From: Planctomycetota bacterium
GTDB lineage: Bacteria; Planctomycetota; Phycisphaerae; UBA1845
DNA: 64,000 nt
Direction of reading: 5' to 3'
NCBI GenBank assembly: GCA_030616775.1
Contig: JAUWWQ010000020.1
Coordinates: 1-64,000 of the forward strand
Below the pieces are notes generated by a model. It had not been told where the DNA came from. It was given only the letters and a program-made list of their open reading frames with translations, and did not search any database. The translations under genes and the position numbers were made by a program. Below are positions 17,450-26,311 of this stretch, one piece after another. Position 1 is the stretch's first letter, and each line of letters begins with the position of its first letter.

Positions 17450-19078
17450 ATGACACTTCGAGCCTCTCATGATCTCCACAACGCGGAGACTCGCTTCGCC
17501 GGACTGCCGATCAGCGAGGGTGTAGCAGCTGGGCGGGTCTGCCTGTTCAACGAGCGACGTCACTCGAACCTGCCTTCTTACAGAGTGAGTGGTGAAGGAA
17601 AGGGACGAGAAAAGAGACGCCTCAAGAGCGCCATCACAGCAGTCGTCGAGCGGATTGACGGCTTGGTTCGTGAGGTCGCCGATCGGGTCGGCCCGGCGGA
17701 AGCGGAAATCTTTCGGGCTCAGAAGGTCATCCTGCAAGACCCAACCCTCACGAAACAGATGATGGAACTGGTCGACGATGGCAACGTTAATGCGGAGCTC
17801 GCCGTGACGCGAACGCTGGATGACTACGAGACCCGCATCCAGGAGGTGGACAGCGAATACATCAGGGAACGGTCGACCGATATCGGAGAGATCCGGCGAC
17901 GGCTGCTGGATGTCCTTCGCAACATGAACCCGTCGCTTCAGTGTGCGGGCGAGGAACACTGCCAGCGCGGGCGCAACCGTGTCATCGTTGCCGAGGAACT
18001 CACGCCCAGCCTCACGGTCGAACTGGATACGAAGCACACGATTGGGTTCATCACCGAACGCGGCGGGCCCACTTCACACGCGGCGATTCTCGCCCGCGCC
18101 CTTGGCATCCCCGCCGTCAGCGGCATCGAGGGCATCCACGGTCTTATCTCCTGCGGGACCGATGTCCTCCTCGACGGCGACAGCGGAGAGGTGGTCATCT
18201 GGCCTACGGAAGAAACCTTGCGCCGACATCCGATGCTGGGTCCCGGGCTGCCGCGACCCGGCGCGGTGGGCCCGGTCACGGGCCTACGGGTCATGGCCAA
18301 CATCAGTCTCGCGTCGGAGGTGGCAGAGGCCGTGGAGATGAGGGCGGAAGGGATCGGCATGTACCGCACGGAGTTCGAGTTCATCGCCGCCGGCCGCACG
18401 CTCGACGAAGAGGAGCAGTTCGAGCGCTACGTGTCGGTCGTCAGGGCGATGGACGGGCGTCCGGTCACCTTCAGGTTGCTCGATATCGGTGGTGACAAGG
18501 CCGCGTCCTTCCTTGATCTGCCCGAGGAACCGAATCCGCACCTGGGTCTGCGCGGCGCCCGCCTACTGCTGGCCCGGCCAGACCTACTCAGGACGCAGGC
18601 GCGAGCACTGGCCAGAGTGTCGACTCACGGGCCGGTCAGCGTGTTGTATCCCATGATCGTCGATCGTGAACAATTCCTTACCCTCAAGGAGCTCTTCCTC
18701 GAGAGCATCCGCGACATGCATGCTGAGCATCTTGAGCATGGTGTGATGTTTGAGGTGCCATCCGCGTGCCTGCAGGCACGTGAGATCCTTCAAGTCGCTG
18801 AGTTTGGGAGTATCGGCACCAACGACCTGATCCAGTACCTGTTCGCCGTCGACCGCAACAACGAGCTGGTAGCGCGCGACTACAATCCTGATAGGTCGGT
18901 GTTTTGGTCTCTGATTGGTGACTTAGTTAATGCGGCGAATGAAGTTGGCCGCCCGATATCGGTTTGCGGAGAGGCAGCTGGCAATCCGGCGCTCCTCATG
19001 AAGTTCACGGATGCCGGGATACAGACAGTCAGCGTCAGCGCGAGATTGATACCAGGGTTAAGGCTGGCGGTATGCTGA
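17450..19078 (+). CDS. ptsI: Phosphoenolpyruvate-protein phosphotransferase (PTS enzyme I)
   Basis: A 542-residue enzyme I. It takes phosphate from PEP onto His210 (GGPTSHAAILAR) and would pass it to HPr. The N-terminal HPr-binding helices, the swivelling His domain and the C-terminal PEP barrel (MYRTEFEF; IGTNDLIQYLFAVDRNN; CGEAAGNP with the catalytic Cys) are all present. The length is slightly below the usual 570. No HPr or EII gene is next to it, so it may regulate rather than import sugar. The long minus-strand ORF over its 5' half is a shadow. Confidence 0.93.
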   Translation: MTLRASHDLHNAETRFAGLPISEGVAAGRVCLFNERRHSNLPSYRVSGEGKGREKRRLKSAITAVVERIDGLVREVADRVGPAEAEIFRAQKVILQDPTLTKQMMELVDDGNVNAELAVTRTLDDYETRIQEVDSEYIRERSTDIGEIRRRLLDVLRNMNPSLQCAGEEHCQRGRNRVIVAEELTPSLTVELDTKHTIGFITERGGPTSHAAILARALGIPAVSGIEGIHGLISCGTDVLLDGDSGEVVIWPTEETLRRHPMLGPGLPRPGAVGPVTGLRVMANISLASEVAEAVEMRAEGIGMYRTEFEFIAAGRTLDEEEQFERYVSVVRAMDGRPVTFRLLDIGGDKAASFLDLPEEPNPHLGLRGARLLLARPDLLRTQARALARVSTHGPVSVLYPMIVDREQFLTLKELFLESIRDMHAEHLEHGVMFEVPSACLQAREILQVAEFGSIGTNDLIQYLFAVDRNNELVARDYNPDRSVFWSLIGDLVNAANEVGRPISVCGEAAGNPALLMKFTDAGIQTVSVSARLIPGLRLAVC

Positions 19079-19337
19079 GAGTATCAGTGCCGTGCATCGC
19101 GAGCTACCCCTTCGTATGACGAGCGTCGCAGTCCGCCAGGAACCGTTCTTCGAAAACCACTACACGCCTCGCGTTCAGTGGGCCGTTCAGGTCGTCGACC
19201 TGCGAGCCGCAGCAGTTGATACCGTTATGGGCACCGGAGAACAGCCCTTCGGTTAGCGGACCAGCGATCCCGCGCCCAGCACCATACTCAGTTCGCCTTG
19301 GAGCCTCGCCCGGGCCAGCGACGGCGTGTTCACCACG

Positions 19338-19457
19338 ATGGCCGGTACGCATCAGATGTGGGTGCTTGACCTGTGGGAGAAGGCGTTCCGGTCTGCATGC
19401 GTCCCCTTGAACAACTGGCCGCGCTACCGCGAAAACCTCGCCCGCGTCCTATCCTAG
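19338..19457 (+). pseudogene. Remnant of the C-terminus of an Fe/Mn superoxide dismutase
   Basis: MWVLDLWEKAF, then NNWPRY and a short end, fits the C-terminal signature D-x-W-E-H-A-Y..R-N-R-x-x-Y of iron/manganese SOD, including the metal-binding Asp. The upstream sequence (EPFFENHYTPRVQWAV in another frame near 19140) may be the decayed N-terminus. Stops and frame changes rule out a working enzyme. The match is by eye and short. Confidence 0.4.
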
Positions 19458-19505
19458 ACGACCCAGAATGCCTAGATTAACGCACATGGCAAGCGAGGGG
19501 AGATC

Positions 19506-19918
19506 ATGGACAGCGCCGCGAAGCAGATAGTGGCGACGGTACCGGCCCCCGTGCTGGCCGCATAGGCGTTCGAGTGTTCCGCCACGCGCTTGACGCCCTT
19601 ATGGAGGCCGCCAGGTCAAAGCCCGACGTGATGGTTTTTGATGCGGACACGCCGGTGTTGGGCTCCTTGGACTTTGCGGATGTCGTTTCGCGCGACCCGC
19701 AGTTCAAGTCCCTCGCCCTGATTGCGATCGTTGACGAGACGGACTCCGTCGCGCTGCGGCGGTATTCGGCTCGCGGGATCGCAGTCGCGGCGAGACGTAA
19801 GGACAACTGGAAAGCGCTACGCCGAGAACTGTCGCGCTTGCTTCAGCCGTTTGCGGTGCGTGAATCCTCAGCGGGCCGCGGTGCCCATCGCGGGGCACGT
19901 GAAAAAGGAGTGGCGTAA
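19506..19918 (+). pseudogene. Broken response-regulator receiver domain
   Basis: An ATG at 19506 after GAGGGGA opens MDSAAKQIVATVPAPVLAA and stops at 19563. A second frame then continues with a receiver-like pattern: RSKPDVMVFDADTPVLGS, a hydrophobic strand LALIAIVDE, and KDNWKALRRELSRLL. The Asp in VFDADTP would be the phosphoryl acceptor. The frame break after the first strand makes it a pseudogene unless the sequence has an error. No output domain or kinase is adjacent. Confidence 0.4.
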
Positions 19919-20400
19919 CGTGGGATGCCGGAACGTAGTGATAGGGAGTGCTTGCGTACAGGCTGCCCGTTAAGCGGCTGATCCTGTGCAACGGATGCCG
20001 AATGAGGTCCAGTTTGATCGCCGTATGAATGTCTTGAGAAGGATAAAGAACGATAAGACGGATGATTCCCGGGCAGGCTCTGGTTGTACTCACACTTCTG
20101 ATGACGACCGCAATGGTACTCGCTGATTGGTTGTCGAGGGACGGAATGTGAGTTTGTACGAGACCTTGAATCGGCGTGCGCGGCGACCGTGCACGATCCA
20201 CGGTCCATACCGAAGTGTCGGAAGTACAAGAATTCAGAGTGACGGAGACTAAAGCGTGCACGGTAATTGGAAGATTGCTGAAGTCATGACGGACAGCGAC
20301 ATGAATGCCGTCGCTTAATGCACCGAGGCAAGTGTCTCCTTATCCGGGCGACAAGTCATGAGATGGCTCAGAGGTACAGCGAGTCCGCCGGACAAGCCTT
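19919..20400. other. Region without a recognisable gene
   Basis: No ORF here has a family or a convincing ribosome site. It continues the decayed stretch from about 19080. An ATG at 20358 opens a short frame (RWLRGTASPPDKPS) that may belong, after a frameshift, to the following hypothetical gene. Confidence 0.45.
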
Positions 20401-20856
20401 CTAAGCATATCCCCTAGGGAGAAACCTCAGGACAATCTCGGCGGAATTGTGCAACAATATGACGCGGCCGTGGGCATGACCGAGGATCAGCCGGGGTTCA
20501 TGGTGCTGTCGGCGCTGTACCAGGAGAAGGTCGAGGTGAGCGCGACCCAGGTCGTCGACCGCGTTGCGGGTACGCACACGATTCTCGAAGTGCAGGCGCC
20601 GCGTGACAAAACGAGCATCCGCCTTCGCGGTCCGCAGGTCATATTGGTTTCGCAGGATGGCGCGGTCGAGCGACATGATGTTGACTGGACGGTGGCCGAG
20701 TTCAACGCCCTTCGCGAGGCGGCGGTCAAGAAGCACCGGTGCGGAGCGCCGTTCACCGACCTGCAAGAGAGTCTCGCCCGGTGGCCTGGCGATCGCGTCT
20801 CGGAAGGTGTGCACGCCTTTCTGGCGCCGTTCAAGGAATACCGGACGCATCATTAG
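20401..20856 (+). CDS. Hypothetical protein, possibly 5'-frameshifted
   Basis: The frame is open from about 20362 to 20856, with candidate starts at 20449 (GTG) and 20476 (ATG); neither has a good ribosome site. The product looks like real protein: a mostly beta N-terminal part (VEVSATQVVDRVAGTHTIL, IRLRGPQVILVSQDGAVERH) and an amphipathic helical end. No signal peptide is visible. An ATG at 20358 in another frame would join it if one base were added near 20400. I do not recognise the family. It ends 54 bases before the YHS-repeat gene, on the same strand. Confidence 0.5.
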   Translation, partial: LSISPREKPQDNLGGIVQQYDAAVGMTEDQPGFMVLSALYQEKVEVSATQVVDRVAGTHTILEVQAPRDKTSIRLRGPQVILVSQDGAVERHDVDWTVAEFNALREAAVKKHRCGAPFTDLQESLARWPGDRVSEGVHAFLAPFKEYRTHH

Positions 20857-20910
20857 TAAAGCTGTTTGACATTCGTTTGAGTGTTCACGAACCCAAGGAG
20901 ATCAAATGCT

Positions 20911-21795
20911 ATGAGAAAGTATGTGGTTACGACAGTGTGCTCGGTATTGCTGGTCGGATCGAGCTTGGCGTCGGCGGCGGAACCCGAACCGGCCCTAGGC
21001 GGATACTGCCCCGTATGCCTCGTGAAGATGGACAAGCTTGTAAAGGGCGATCCGAGTTACTCGTCCACCTTCGATGGCCTAACCTATCTGTTCCCCGGCG
21101 CGGAGCAGAAGCGGATGTTCGACGCGAACCCGGCCGCGTTCGCGCCGGTCTTAGGTGGCGACTGCGCCGTGTGCCGCGTCGAGATGGGCAAAGCGGTGCC
21201 GGGAAAGCCTGAACTGCACACTGTGCGGGATGGCAGACTCTATCTCTTCCCCTCCGAGAAGCAGCAGCGGATGTTCGCGGACAACCCGGAAAAGTACGCG
21301 GATGCGGACCTCGCGATGGCAGGCAACTGCCCGGTTTGTCTTGTGAAGATGAACAAGGTCGTACCCGGCAAGCCCGAGTATGCGAGCGTCCATGACGGAT
21401 TGCGGTATCTGTTCCCCGGTCCGGAACAGAAGCAGATGTTCGACGCCGATCCGGCGACATTCACCCCCGCAATGGGCGGTAAGTGCACGGTGTGCAAGGT
21501 GGAGATGAACAAGGATGTCGAGGGACAGGCCGAGTACCACCTGACCCACAATGGACGCCTCTATCTCTTCCCGTCGCAGAAACAGCTTGACATGTTCAAG
21601 TTCAATCCCGCCAGGTATGCCGACGCTGACGTGGCACTGGGCGGCTATTGCCCGGTGTGCAAGGTCGAGATGGGCCAGGATGTGAAGGGAACGGCGGATT
21701 TCGCGGTGGATTACAAAGGCAAGCGGTACCTGTTCCCCGGGAAAAAGCAGCTTGACATGTTTCTCGGCAATCCAAGGAAGTACGTGGCGGAGTAG
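20911..21795 (+). CDS. Exported protein of five tandem YHS-like domains
   Basis: A 294-residue protein with a signal peptide (cleavage near ASA at residues 20-22) and then five repeats of about 52 residues. Each starts C-x-V-C-x-V-x-M (Cys pairs at 33/36, 85/88, 140/143, 192/195 and 247/250), followed by a D/N-G-x-x-Y-L-F-P turn and MF-x-x-x-P. This is the YHS/TRASH-type metal-binding fold seen in heavy-metal proteins. Repeats 1 and 3 share CPVCLVKM and MFDA-x-P, while 2 and 4 share VEM and YADAD, so a two-domain unit has duplicated. The ATG at 20911 follows AAGGAG. It probably binds metal ions in the periplasm; an arsenic cluster follows downstream. Confidence 0.85.
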   Translation: MRKYVVTTVCSVLLVGSSLASAAEPEPALGGYCPVCLVKMDKLVKGDPSYSSTFDGLTYLFPGAEQKRMFDANPAAFAPVLGGDCAVCRVEMGKAVPGKPELHTVRDGRLYLFPSEKQQRMFADNPEKYADADLAMAGNCPVCLVKMNKVVPGKPEYASVHDGLRYLFPGPEQKQMFDADPATFTPAMGGKCTVCKVEMNKDVEGQAEYHLTHNGRLYLFPSQKQLDMFKFNPARYADADVALGGYCPVCKVEMGQDVKGTADFAVDYKGKRYLFPGKKQLDMFLGNPRKYVAE

Positions 21796-21972
21796 TCGTG
21801 AGGGTGAGGTTTGGATTTCATCGAACGAACATACTGGAGTGGTTTCGGCGGACGCGCGGGGCGACCGCCGAGCTGCTCCAACAGGAGCGCCGATTCTCGC
21901 CGGCCACGCGAGTCACTTGACATACAAAGTCGCGACGCCGCTTGGCGCCGCGGAGATGGCAGGAGCGGTTTG

Positions 21973-22506
21973 ATGAACAAGTTTTTCAGATCGACAAGCG
22001 TTTTGAGCCTGCTCTCCGTCGGCGGTGTCGCGTTGGCCATTCTTTTGGCTGTCGCGGGGTGTCCGGCGATGCCCGGAGCGGATGATTCCGCGGAGGACTC
22101 GCCTACCGGTGCGAGGCTTTTCACTCGGATCACGCAGGATGATCCTTATCAGGAATGGGCGCAGTTTCCCGATCACCGGGGCACCTTCTTCAGTGTGTTG
22201 CCACATGGGCCTATGTCGCAGGTTTTTATCAGCGGCGAGGTCGAGTCGGCTCTGACCAGTTTCAACGGTGCGCTTCCGGATGGTTCGATCATCGTGAAAG
22301 AGAATGTCGGAACGAGTCCCGACGTCACCGAAGCCGCGCTCACGGTGATGTGGAAGGTCCAGGGATTTGATCCGGCAAACAACGATTGGTTCTGGGCCAA
22401 CATGACGCCGGAAGGGCAGATCGTGGCCGAGGGTAAGGTTCAGGCGTGCGCCGCCTGCCCCGGTGGTGCCCGTGAGAACGACTACGTCTTCGTGCACGAT
22501 TTCTGA
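21973..22506 (+). CDS. Cytochrome P460-like lipoprotein lacking the heme-ligand histidine
   Basis: A 177-residue lipoprotein with hydrophobic signal and lipobox LAVAGC (Cys near residue 33). The rest resembles the cytochrome P460 domain: YQEWAQFPDHRG, GALPDGSIIVKEN, VMWKV, WFWANMTPEGQIVAEGKV and an ending ENDYVF. In P460 proteins a CxxCH motif precedes that end; here it reads CAACPGG, so the His is replaced by Pro. Covalent heme binding in the usual way is therefore doubtful. AGGAG precedes the ATG at 21973. It probably sits on the outer face of a membrane. Confidence 0.65.
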   Translation: MNKFFRSTSVLSLLSVGGVALAILLAVAGCPAMPGADDSAEDSPTGARLFTRITQDDPYQEWAQFPDHRGTFFSVLPHGPMSQVFISGEVESALTSFNGALPDGSIIVKENVGTSPDVTEAALTVMWKVQGFDPANNDWFWANMTPEGQIVAEGKVQACAACPGGARENDYVFVHDF

Positions 22507-22590
22507 ACCGAGTGAAATAAGATCGGCATCAGAGCAAACGATTAAGGTGAGTGCGCCGACGCGGCGGCTCAGCAGCACAGGAGTCGATGA

Positions 22591-23808
22591 ATGGAATCCA
22601 CACTAGAGCACACGAGCAGCCTACAAGTCGGAGGGGCCGCATCTGCAACCGATGTCGAACGGTCGGTCATCAGCCGATACGCGCGTGCCGCTGAGGAGGT
22701 CGAGCCGGGTTTGTGCTGTCCGAACGGGAGCTACGACCCGACCCTTCTCGAGAATCTACCGCAGGAGATCATCGGGAAGGACTACGGCTGCGGTGACCCG
22801 TCGCCCCACGTGCGAGAGGGTGAAACCGTTGTCGATCTGGGCTCGGGTTCGGGCAAGATCTGCTACATGCTCGCCCAGAAGGTCGGACGACACGGGCAAG
22901 TCATCGGAGTCGATTTCAACGGCGCGATGCTCGCGCTGGCGCGGAAGTACCAGGACAAGATGGCCGAGCGAATAGGGCACGCCAATGTCCGCTTCGTCAA
23001 GGCTCGGATTCAGGATATGCCCCTGGACATCGAGCGCGCTGAGCGATGGCTACGAGACCATCCGATCACGACGATGGACGGCATGAGCCGGTTTGAGGCC
23101 GAGTGTGCGCGGCTGCGGCGAGATGCACCGGCCGTCGGCGACGGCTGCGCGGATGTCGTGGTTTCCAACTGTGTACTCAACCTCGTGAGGCCGGAAGATA
23201 AGCAGCGTTTGTTCAGCGAAATCTTCCGGGTGCTGAAACGCGGCGGACGGGCGGTGATCTCGGACATCGTCTGCGACGAGGATCCGACTCCTCGCATCCT
23301 CAACGACCCAGGGCTCTGGAGCGGCTGTATCGCAGGCGCGTTTCGCGAGGATCGGTTCCTTGAACACTTCGAGGAAGCCGGGTTCTACGGCGTGGAGATT
23401 CTGGCCCGACAGGATCGGCCGTGGCAGGTGATCGACGGGATCGAGTTCCGCTCGGTCACGGTCCGCGCGTTCAAAGGCAAGGACGGCCCGTGCTTGGAGC
23501 GCAACCAGGCTGTGATCTACAAGGGACCTTGGAGGACCGTTCGCGATGACGACGGCCACACACTTCGCCGCGGCGAGCGAATCGCCGTTTGCGACAAGAC
23601 GTTCAGCATCCTGACGAACACGGAGGGTCCGTACGGCAAGGAGATCATCGCCGTGCCGCCCGTCGCCGAGATACTAATCGAATCGGCGGCGCCGTTCGAT
23701 TGCAAATCGTCGGGTGTTCGTGATCCGCGTCAGACCAAGGGGCGGGACTACGCGGAGACCCGCTTGAGTGAAGATTCACCCTGCTGCGAGAGCGAGGGTT
23801 GTTGCTGA
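22591..23808 (+). CDS. arsM: Arsenite S-adenosylmethionine methyltransferase-like (ArsM)
   Basis: A 405-residue class I methyltransferase. The SAM motif is VDLGSGSGK (81-89). Cysteines in LCCPNGSYDP (42, 43), DYGCGDPSP (67) and SNCVLNLV are the pattern of ArsM enzymes, which bind As(III) and methylate it. A C-terminal domain of about 120 residues follows the catalytic core, and the tail CCESEGCC is a further thiol cluster. With ArsS at 25319 it fits arsenosugar synthesis, where ArsM makes the dimethylated arsenic precursor. It starts the plus-strand arsenic cluster. Confidence 0.87.
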   Translation: MESTLEHTSSLQVGGAASATDVERSVISRYARAAEEVEPGLCCPNGSYDPTLLENLPQEIIGKDYGCGDPSPHVREGETVVDLGSGSGKICYMLAQKVGRHGQVIGVDFNGAMLALARKYQDKMAERIGHANVRFVKARIQDMPLDIERAERWLRDHPITTMDGMSRFEAECARLRRDAPAVGDGCADVVVSNCVLNLVRPEDKQRLFSEIFRVLKRGGRAVISDIVCDEDPTPRILNDPGLWSGCIAGAFREDRFLEHFEEAGFYGVEILARQDRPWQVIDGIEFRSVTVRAFKGKDGPCLERNQAVIYKGPWRTVRDDDGHTLRRGERIAVCDKTFSILTNTEGPYGKEIIAVPPVAEILIESAAPFDCKSSGVRDPRQTKGRDYAETRLSEDSPCCESEGCC

Positions 23809-23907
23809 TAAACACAGGGGCGCGCTGGAGCGCCGGTGCGAGTGCATCACAGGATTGCGAGCAGGCTGCTCGGCGCGTTGCCCTGAGATTGAGAAAGTAA
23901 GGTTACG

Positions 23908-24489
23908 ATGGTGTGCGAATGTAATCTAAGTCAAACAGGCCGATCGAGAGCGTTGAGCCCCGTCGTCGTGCTCGCTGTGCTGACCGCGCCGGTGCTTGGC
24001 GCGGCTATATACGTGGGTACTGCCCGTGAGTCGCACGCGCGTCACGGACCCATTTCGACGTCCGACGTCGAGTCGCCCGCCGAAGGCGGTGATTGGGCTC
24101 GCCTGGCGACCTCGAAGCTGGACGGTAGCCGCTTTGCGATGGCGGATCTGTCCAGGAAACCGGCGATCCTCTACTTCTGGGCGACCTGGTGTCCGCAGTG
24201 CCGGGTACAGCGCGAGGTGCTGAACACTTTCTCGCACGAGTGGGGCGACCGGTTGCGGATTGCAGCACTCACGGTGGACGACGACGTACCTTCCGTGCAG
24301 CGCTATCTCGAAGCCCACTATTCACTCTCGTATGAGCTGCGCACGTCGCGCGAGCTACTAGGACTCTTCGACATCGAGGGACTGCCGACACTCGTGGTGA
24401 TCGACGCGAACGGGCGTGTGCAGAGCGTATCGAGCGGTCTCACGGATGCCGACGGGCTGCGCCGAGTTGTCGCACCGCTTCTGCCATGA
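23908..24489 (+). CDS. TlpA-like membrane-anchored thioredoxin
   Basis: A 193-residue protein with an N-terminal membrane anchor (PVVVLAVLTAPVLGAAIYVG) and a thioredoxin-fold domain. The redox site is ATWCPQC near residue 96, and the cis-Pro lies in EGLPTLVVID. It would act outside the cytoplasmic membrane as a thiol reductant. Its place between arsM and the PiT transporter suggests a role in keeping arsenic or cysteine ligands reduced, but this is inference from context. Confidence 0.85.
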   Translation: MVCECNLSQTGRSRALSPVVVLAVLTAPVLGAAIYVGTARESHARHGPISTSDVESPAEGGDWARLATSKLDGSRFAMADLSRKPAILYFWATWCPQCRVQREVLNTFSHEWGDRLRIAALTVDDDVPSVQRYLEAHYSLSYELRTSRELLGLFDIEGLPTLVVIDANGRVQSVSSGLTDADGLRRVVAPLLP

Positions 24490-24537
24490 GACCCTGACCA
24501 TGATGATGAACACGAACCTCTTCGCTCAAACGAAAGC

Positions 24538-25314
24538 GTGTGTCCCGTGACGTCTGCCGTACTCATCCTGGCCGTTTTCTGGCCCGCTTACAGCAACGGC
24601 GCCAACGATAACTTCAAGGGCGTGGCGACCCTGTACGGCAGCGGCACGATTAGCTACCGCAAGGCGGTGACCTGGACGACCATAGCCACGATGGCGGGAA
24701 GCGTTTTGTCGATTCTCCTTGCCGGCTCGCTCGCCAAGTCCTTCAGCGGCAAGGGGCTCGTACCGCCCGAACTCGCGCAGAGTGGCGAGTTGCTGATCTC
24801 CGTAGCCGCCGCTGGCGCCGGGACCATCCTGCTCGCGACTTTCCTGGGGATGCCGACCTCGACAACGCACGCCTTGACGGGCGCGCTTGGCGGCATCGCG
24901 TTAATTGTCGGATACGAAGAGGCGAATCTCGGCGAACTGTGCGGCAGCTTCTTTCTGCCGCTCGTGGTCAGCCCGTTTCTGGCGCTCGGCGCGGCGGCGA
25001 TGGCAATCGGCGGATTGCTGAATTCGAGGAAGGTCGCCGAGACGATGGGTAAGCGCATCACCGACCTGAACCCGGGACAGGGTCTTTTGGGCAATCTGGT
25101 GACGGCCGCCCTGGTGCTGGGCGCTTCCCGCCTGGGCGTCCCCGTTTCGACGACGCACGTATCGTGCGACGCGATTTTCGGGATCGGCATGGTCAGCCGC
25201 ACCGCACGTTGGAAGACCATCGCGCAGATTCTGGCGACGTGGCTGACCACGCTGCCGATTGGGGCCGCGCTCGGTGCGGTGATCTACTGGACCCTGACTC
25301 GCACAGGAAGCTGA
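24538..25314 (+). CDS. PiT-family inorganic phosphate (arsenate) transporter, short form
   Basis: A 258-residue membrane protein with the two PiT signatures: GANDNFKGVATLYG near the start and a duplicated STTH motif (GMPTSTTHALTGALGG and GVPVSTTHVS). Several hydrophobic helices are visible. PiT carriers move phosphate, and arsenate by mimicry, with H+ or Na+. The protein is shorter than the usual 330-500 residues. The start is a GTG at 24538, with another GTG at 24547. The arsenic context suggests arsenate or organoarsenical transport, not proven. Confidence 0.85.
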   Translation: MCPVTSAVLILAVFWPAYSNGANDNFKGVATLYGSGTISYRKAVTWTTIATMAGSVLSILLAGSLAKSFSGKGLVPPELAQSGELLISVAAAGAGTILLATFLGMPTSTTHALTGALGGIALIVGYEEANLGELCGSFFLPLVVSPFLALGAAAMAIGGLLNSRKVAETMGKRITDLNPGQGLLGNLVTAALVLGASRLGVPVSTTHVSCDAIFGIGMVSRTARWKTIAQILATWLTTLPIGAALGAVIYWTLTRTGS

Positions 25315-25318
25315 CGCA

Positions 25319-26311
25319 ATGAGTACGACCATCGCAGTACCCCTGACTGTCCACGGACGAAACGAGTTCGACGAGCGCGTCGAGGCGAGCTGTGGCGGAC
25401 CGTTGTACGCACGGTCGCTCGACACCATTCAGGTCAACATCGGCCTGACCTGCGATCTAGCCTGTCGCCATTGTCATGTGGAATCCTCGCCAAAACGTAC
25501 GGAACAGATGGACTGGCAGACCATGGTGCTCGTGCTTGAGGCCGCGAAGTGGGCGAGCATTACGACGCTGGACATCACCGGCGGCGCGCCGGAGATGAAT
25601 CCCAACTTCCGGCGCTTCGTCATGATCGCGCGATGCAGAGACCTCGACGTGCTGGTGCGGACGAACCTGACGATCATGCACCGCGACGGGTACACGGACC
25701 TGCCCGAGTTCTACCGCGATCAGCGCGTTCGTCTGGTTGCCTCGCTGCCGTGCTACTTGCCGGAGAACGTCGATCGACAGCGCGGTGTGCGGGTGTACGA
25801 GAAGAGCATCGACGTGATCCGACGATTGAACTCGGTCGGATACGGGATCGAGCCGGGATTGACGCTCACCCTTGTCTACAACGCAGCAGGTCCGACATTG
25901 CCGCCAGAGCAGACTGGCCTGGAACGTGATTATCGCCGTGAACTCGAACGGCGCTTCGGGATCAGATTCACCCGGCTTCACACGATTACAAACATGCCCA
26001 TCGGTCGGTTCCTGCACGACCTGCGACGTAACGGTCACGACGAAAAGTACCTGCGTTTATTGCGTGAGTCGTTCAATCCCGACACTCTGGATGGGCTGAT
26101 GTGTCGCCGGCAAATCCACGTGAGCTGGGACGGGACGCTGCACGATTGCGATTTCAACTACGCCTTGGCCATGCCAACCGATCATGGGGCACTAAAGCAC
26201 ATCCGCGACTTCGATCCGGCAGCGCTGATTCACTGGCGCATCGTCACTGGTGAACACTGCTTCGGCTGCACGGCCGGACACGGGTCCTCATGCGGAGGAG
26301 CGTTGACATGA
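25319..26311 (+). CDS. arsS: Arsenosugar biosynthesis radical SAM protein ArsS
   Basis: A 330-residue radical SAM enzyme. The cluster-binding motif is CDLACRHCHVE (Cys45, 49, 52), and further cysteines lie in the C-terminal region (LMCRRQIHVSWDGTLHDCDF; CFGCTAGHGSSCGG), as in the ArsS family with an SPASM-like or auxiliary cluster end. ArsS joins the 5'-deoxyadenosyl group to dimethylated arsenic to make arsenosugar precursors. It starts four bases after the PiT stop and its stop overlaps the next start (ATGA), so it is clearly in an operon. Confidence 0.92.
   Translation: MSTTIAVPLTVHGRNEFDERVEASCGGPLYARSLDTIQVNIGLTCDLACRHCHVESSPKRTEQMDWQTMVLVLEAAKWASITTLDITGGAPEMNPNFRRFVMIARCRDLDVLVRTNLTIMHRDGYTDLPEFYRDQRVRLVASLPCYLPENVDRQRGVRVYEKSIDVIRRLNSVGYGIEPGLTLTLVYNAAGPTLPPEQTGLERDYRRELERRFGIRFTRLHTITNMPIGRFLHDLRRNGHDEKYLRLLRESFNPDTLDGLMCRRQIHVSWDGTLHDCDFNYALAMPTDHGALKHIRDFDPAALIHWRIVTGEHCFGCTAGHGSSCGGALT

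Noticed and set aside
17174-18037. Minus-strand ORF of 287 codons
   Set aside because: It mirrors the 5' half of ptsI and has no recognisable domain; the plus-strand enzyme I motifs explain the region.
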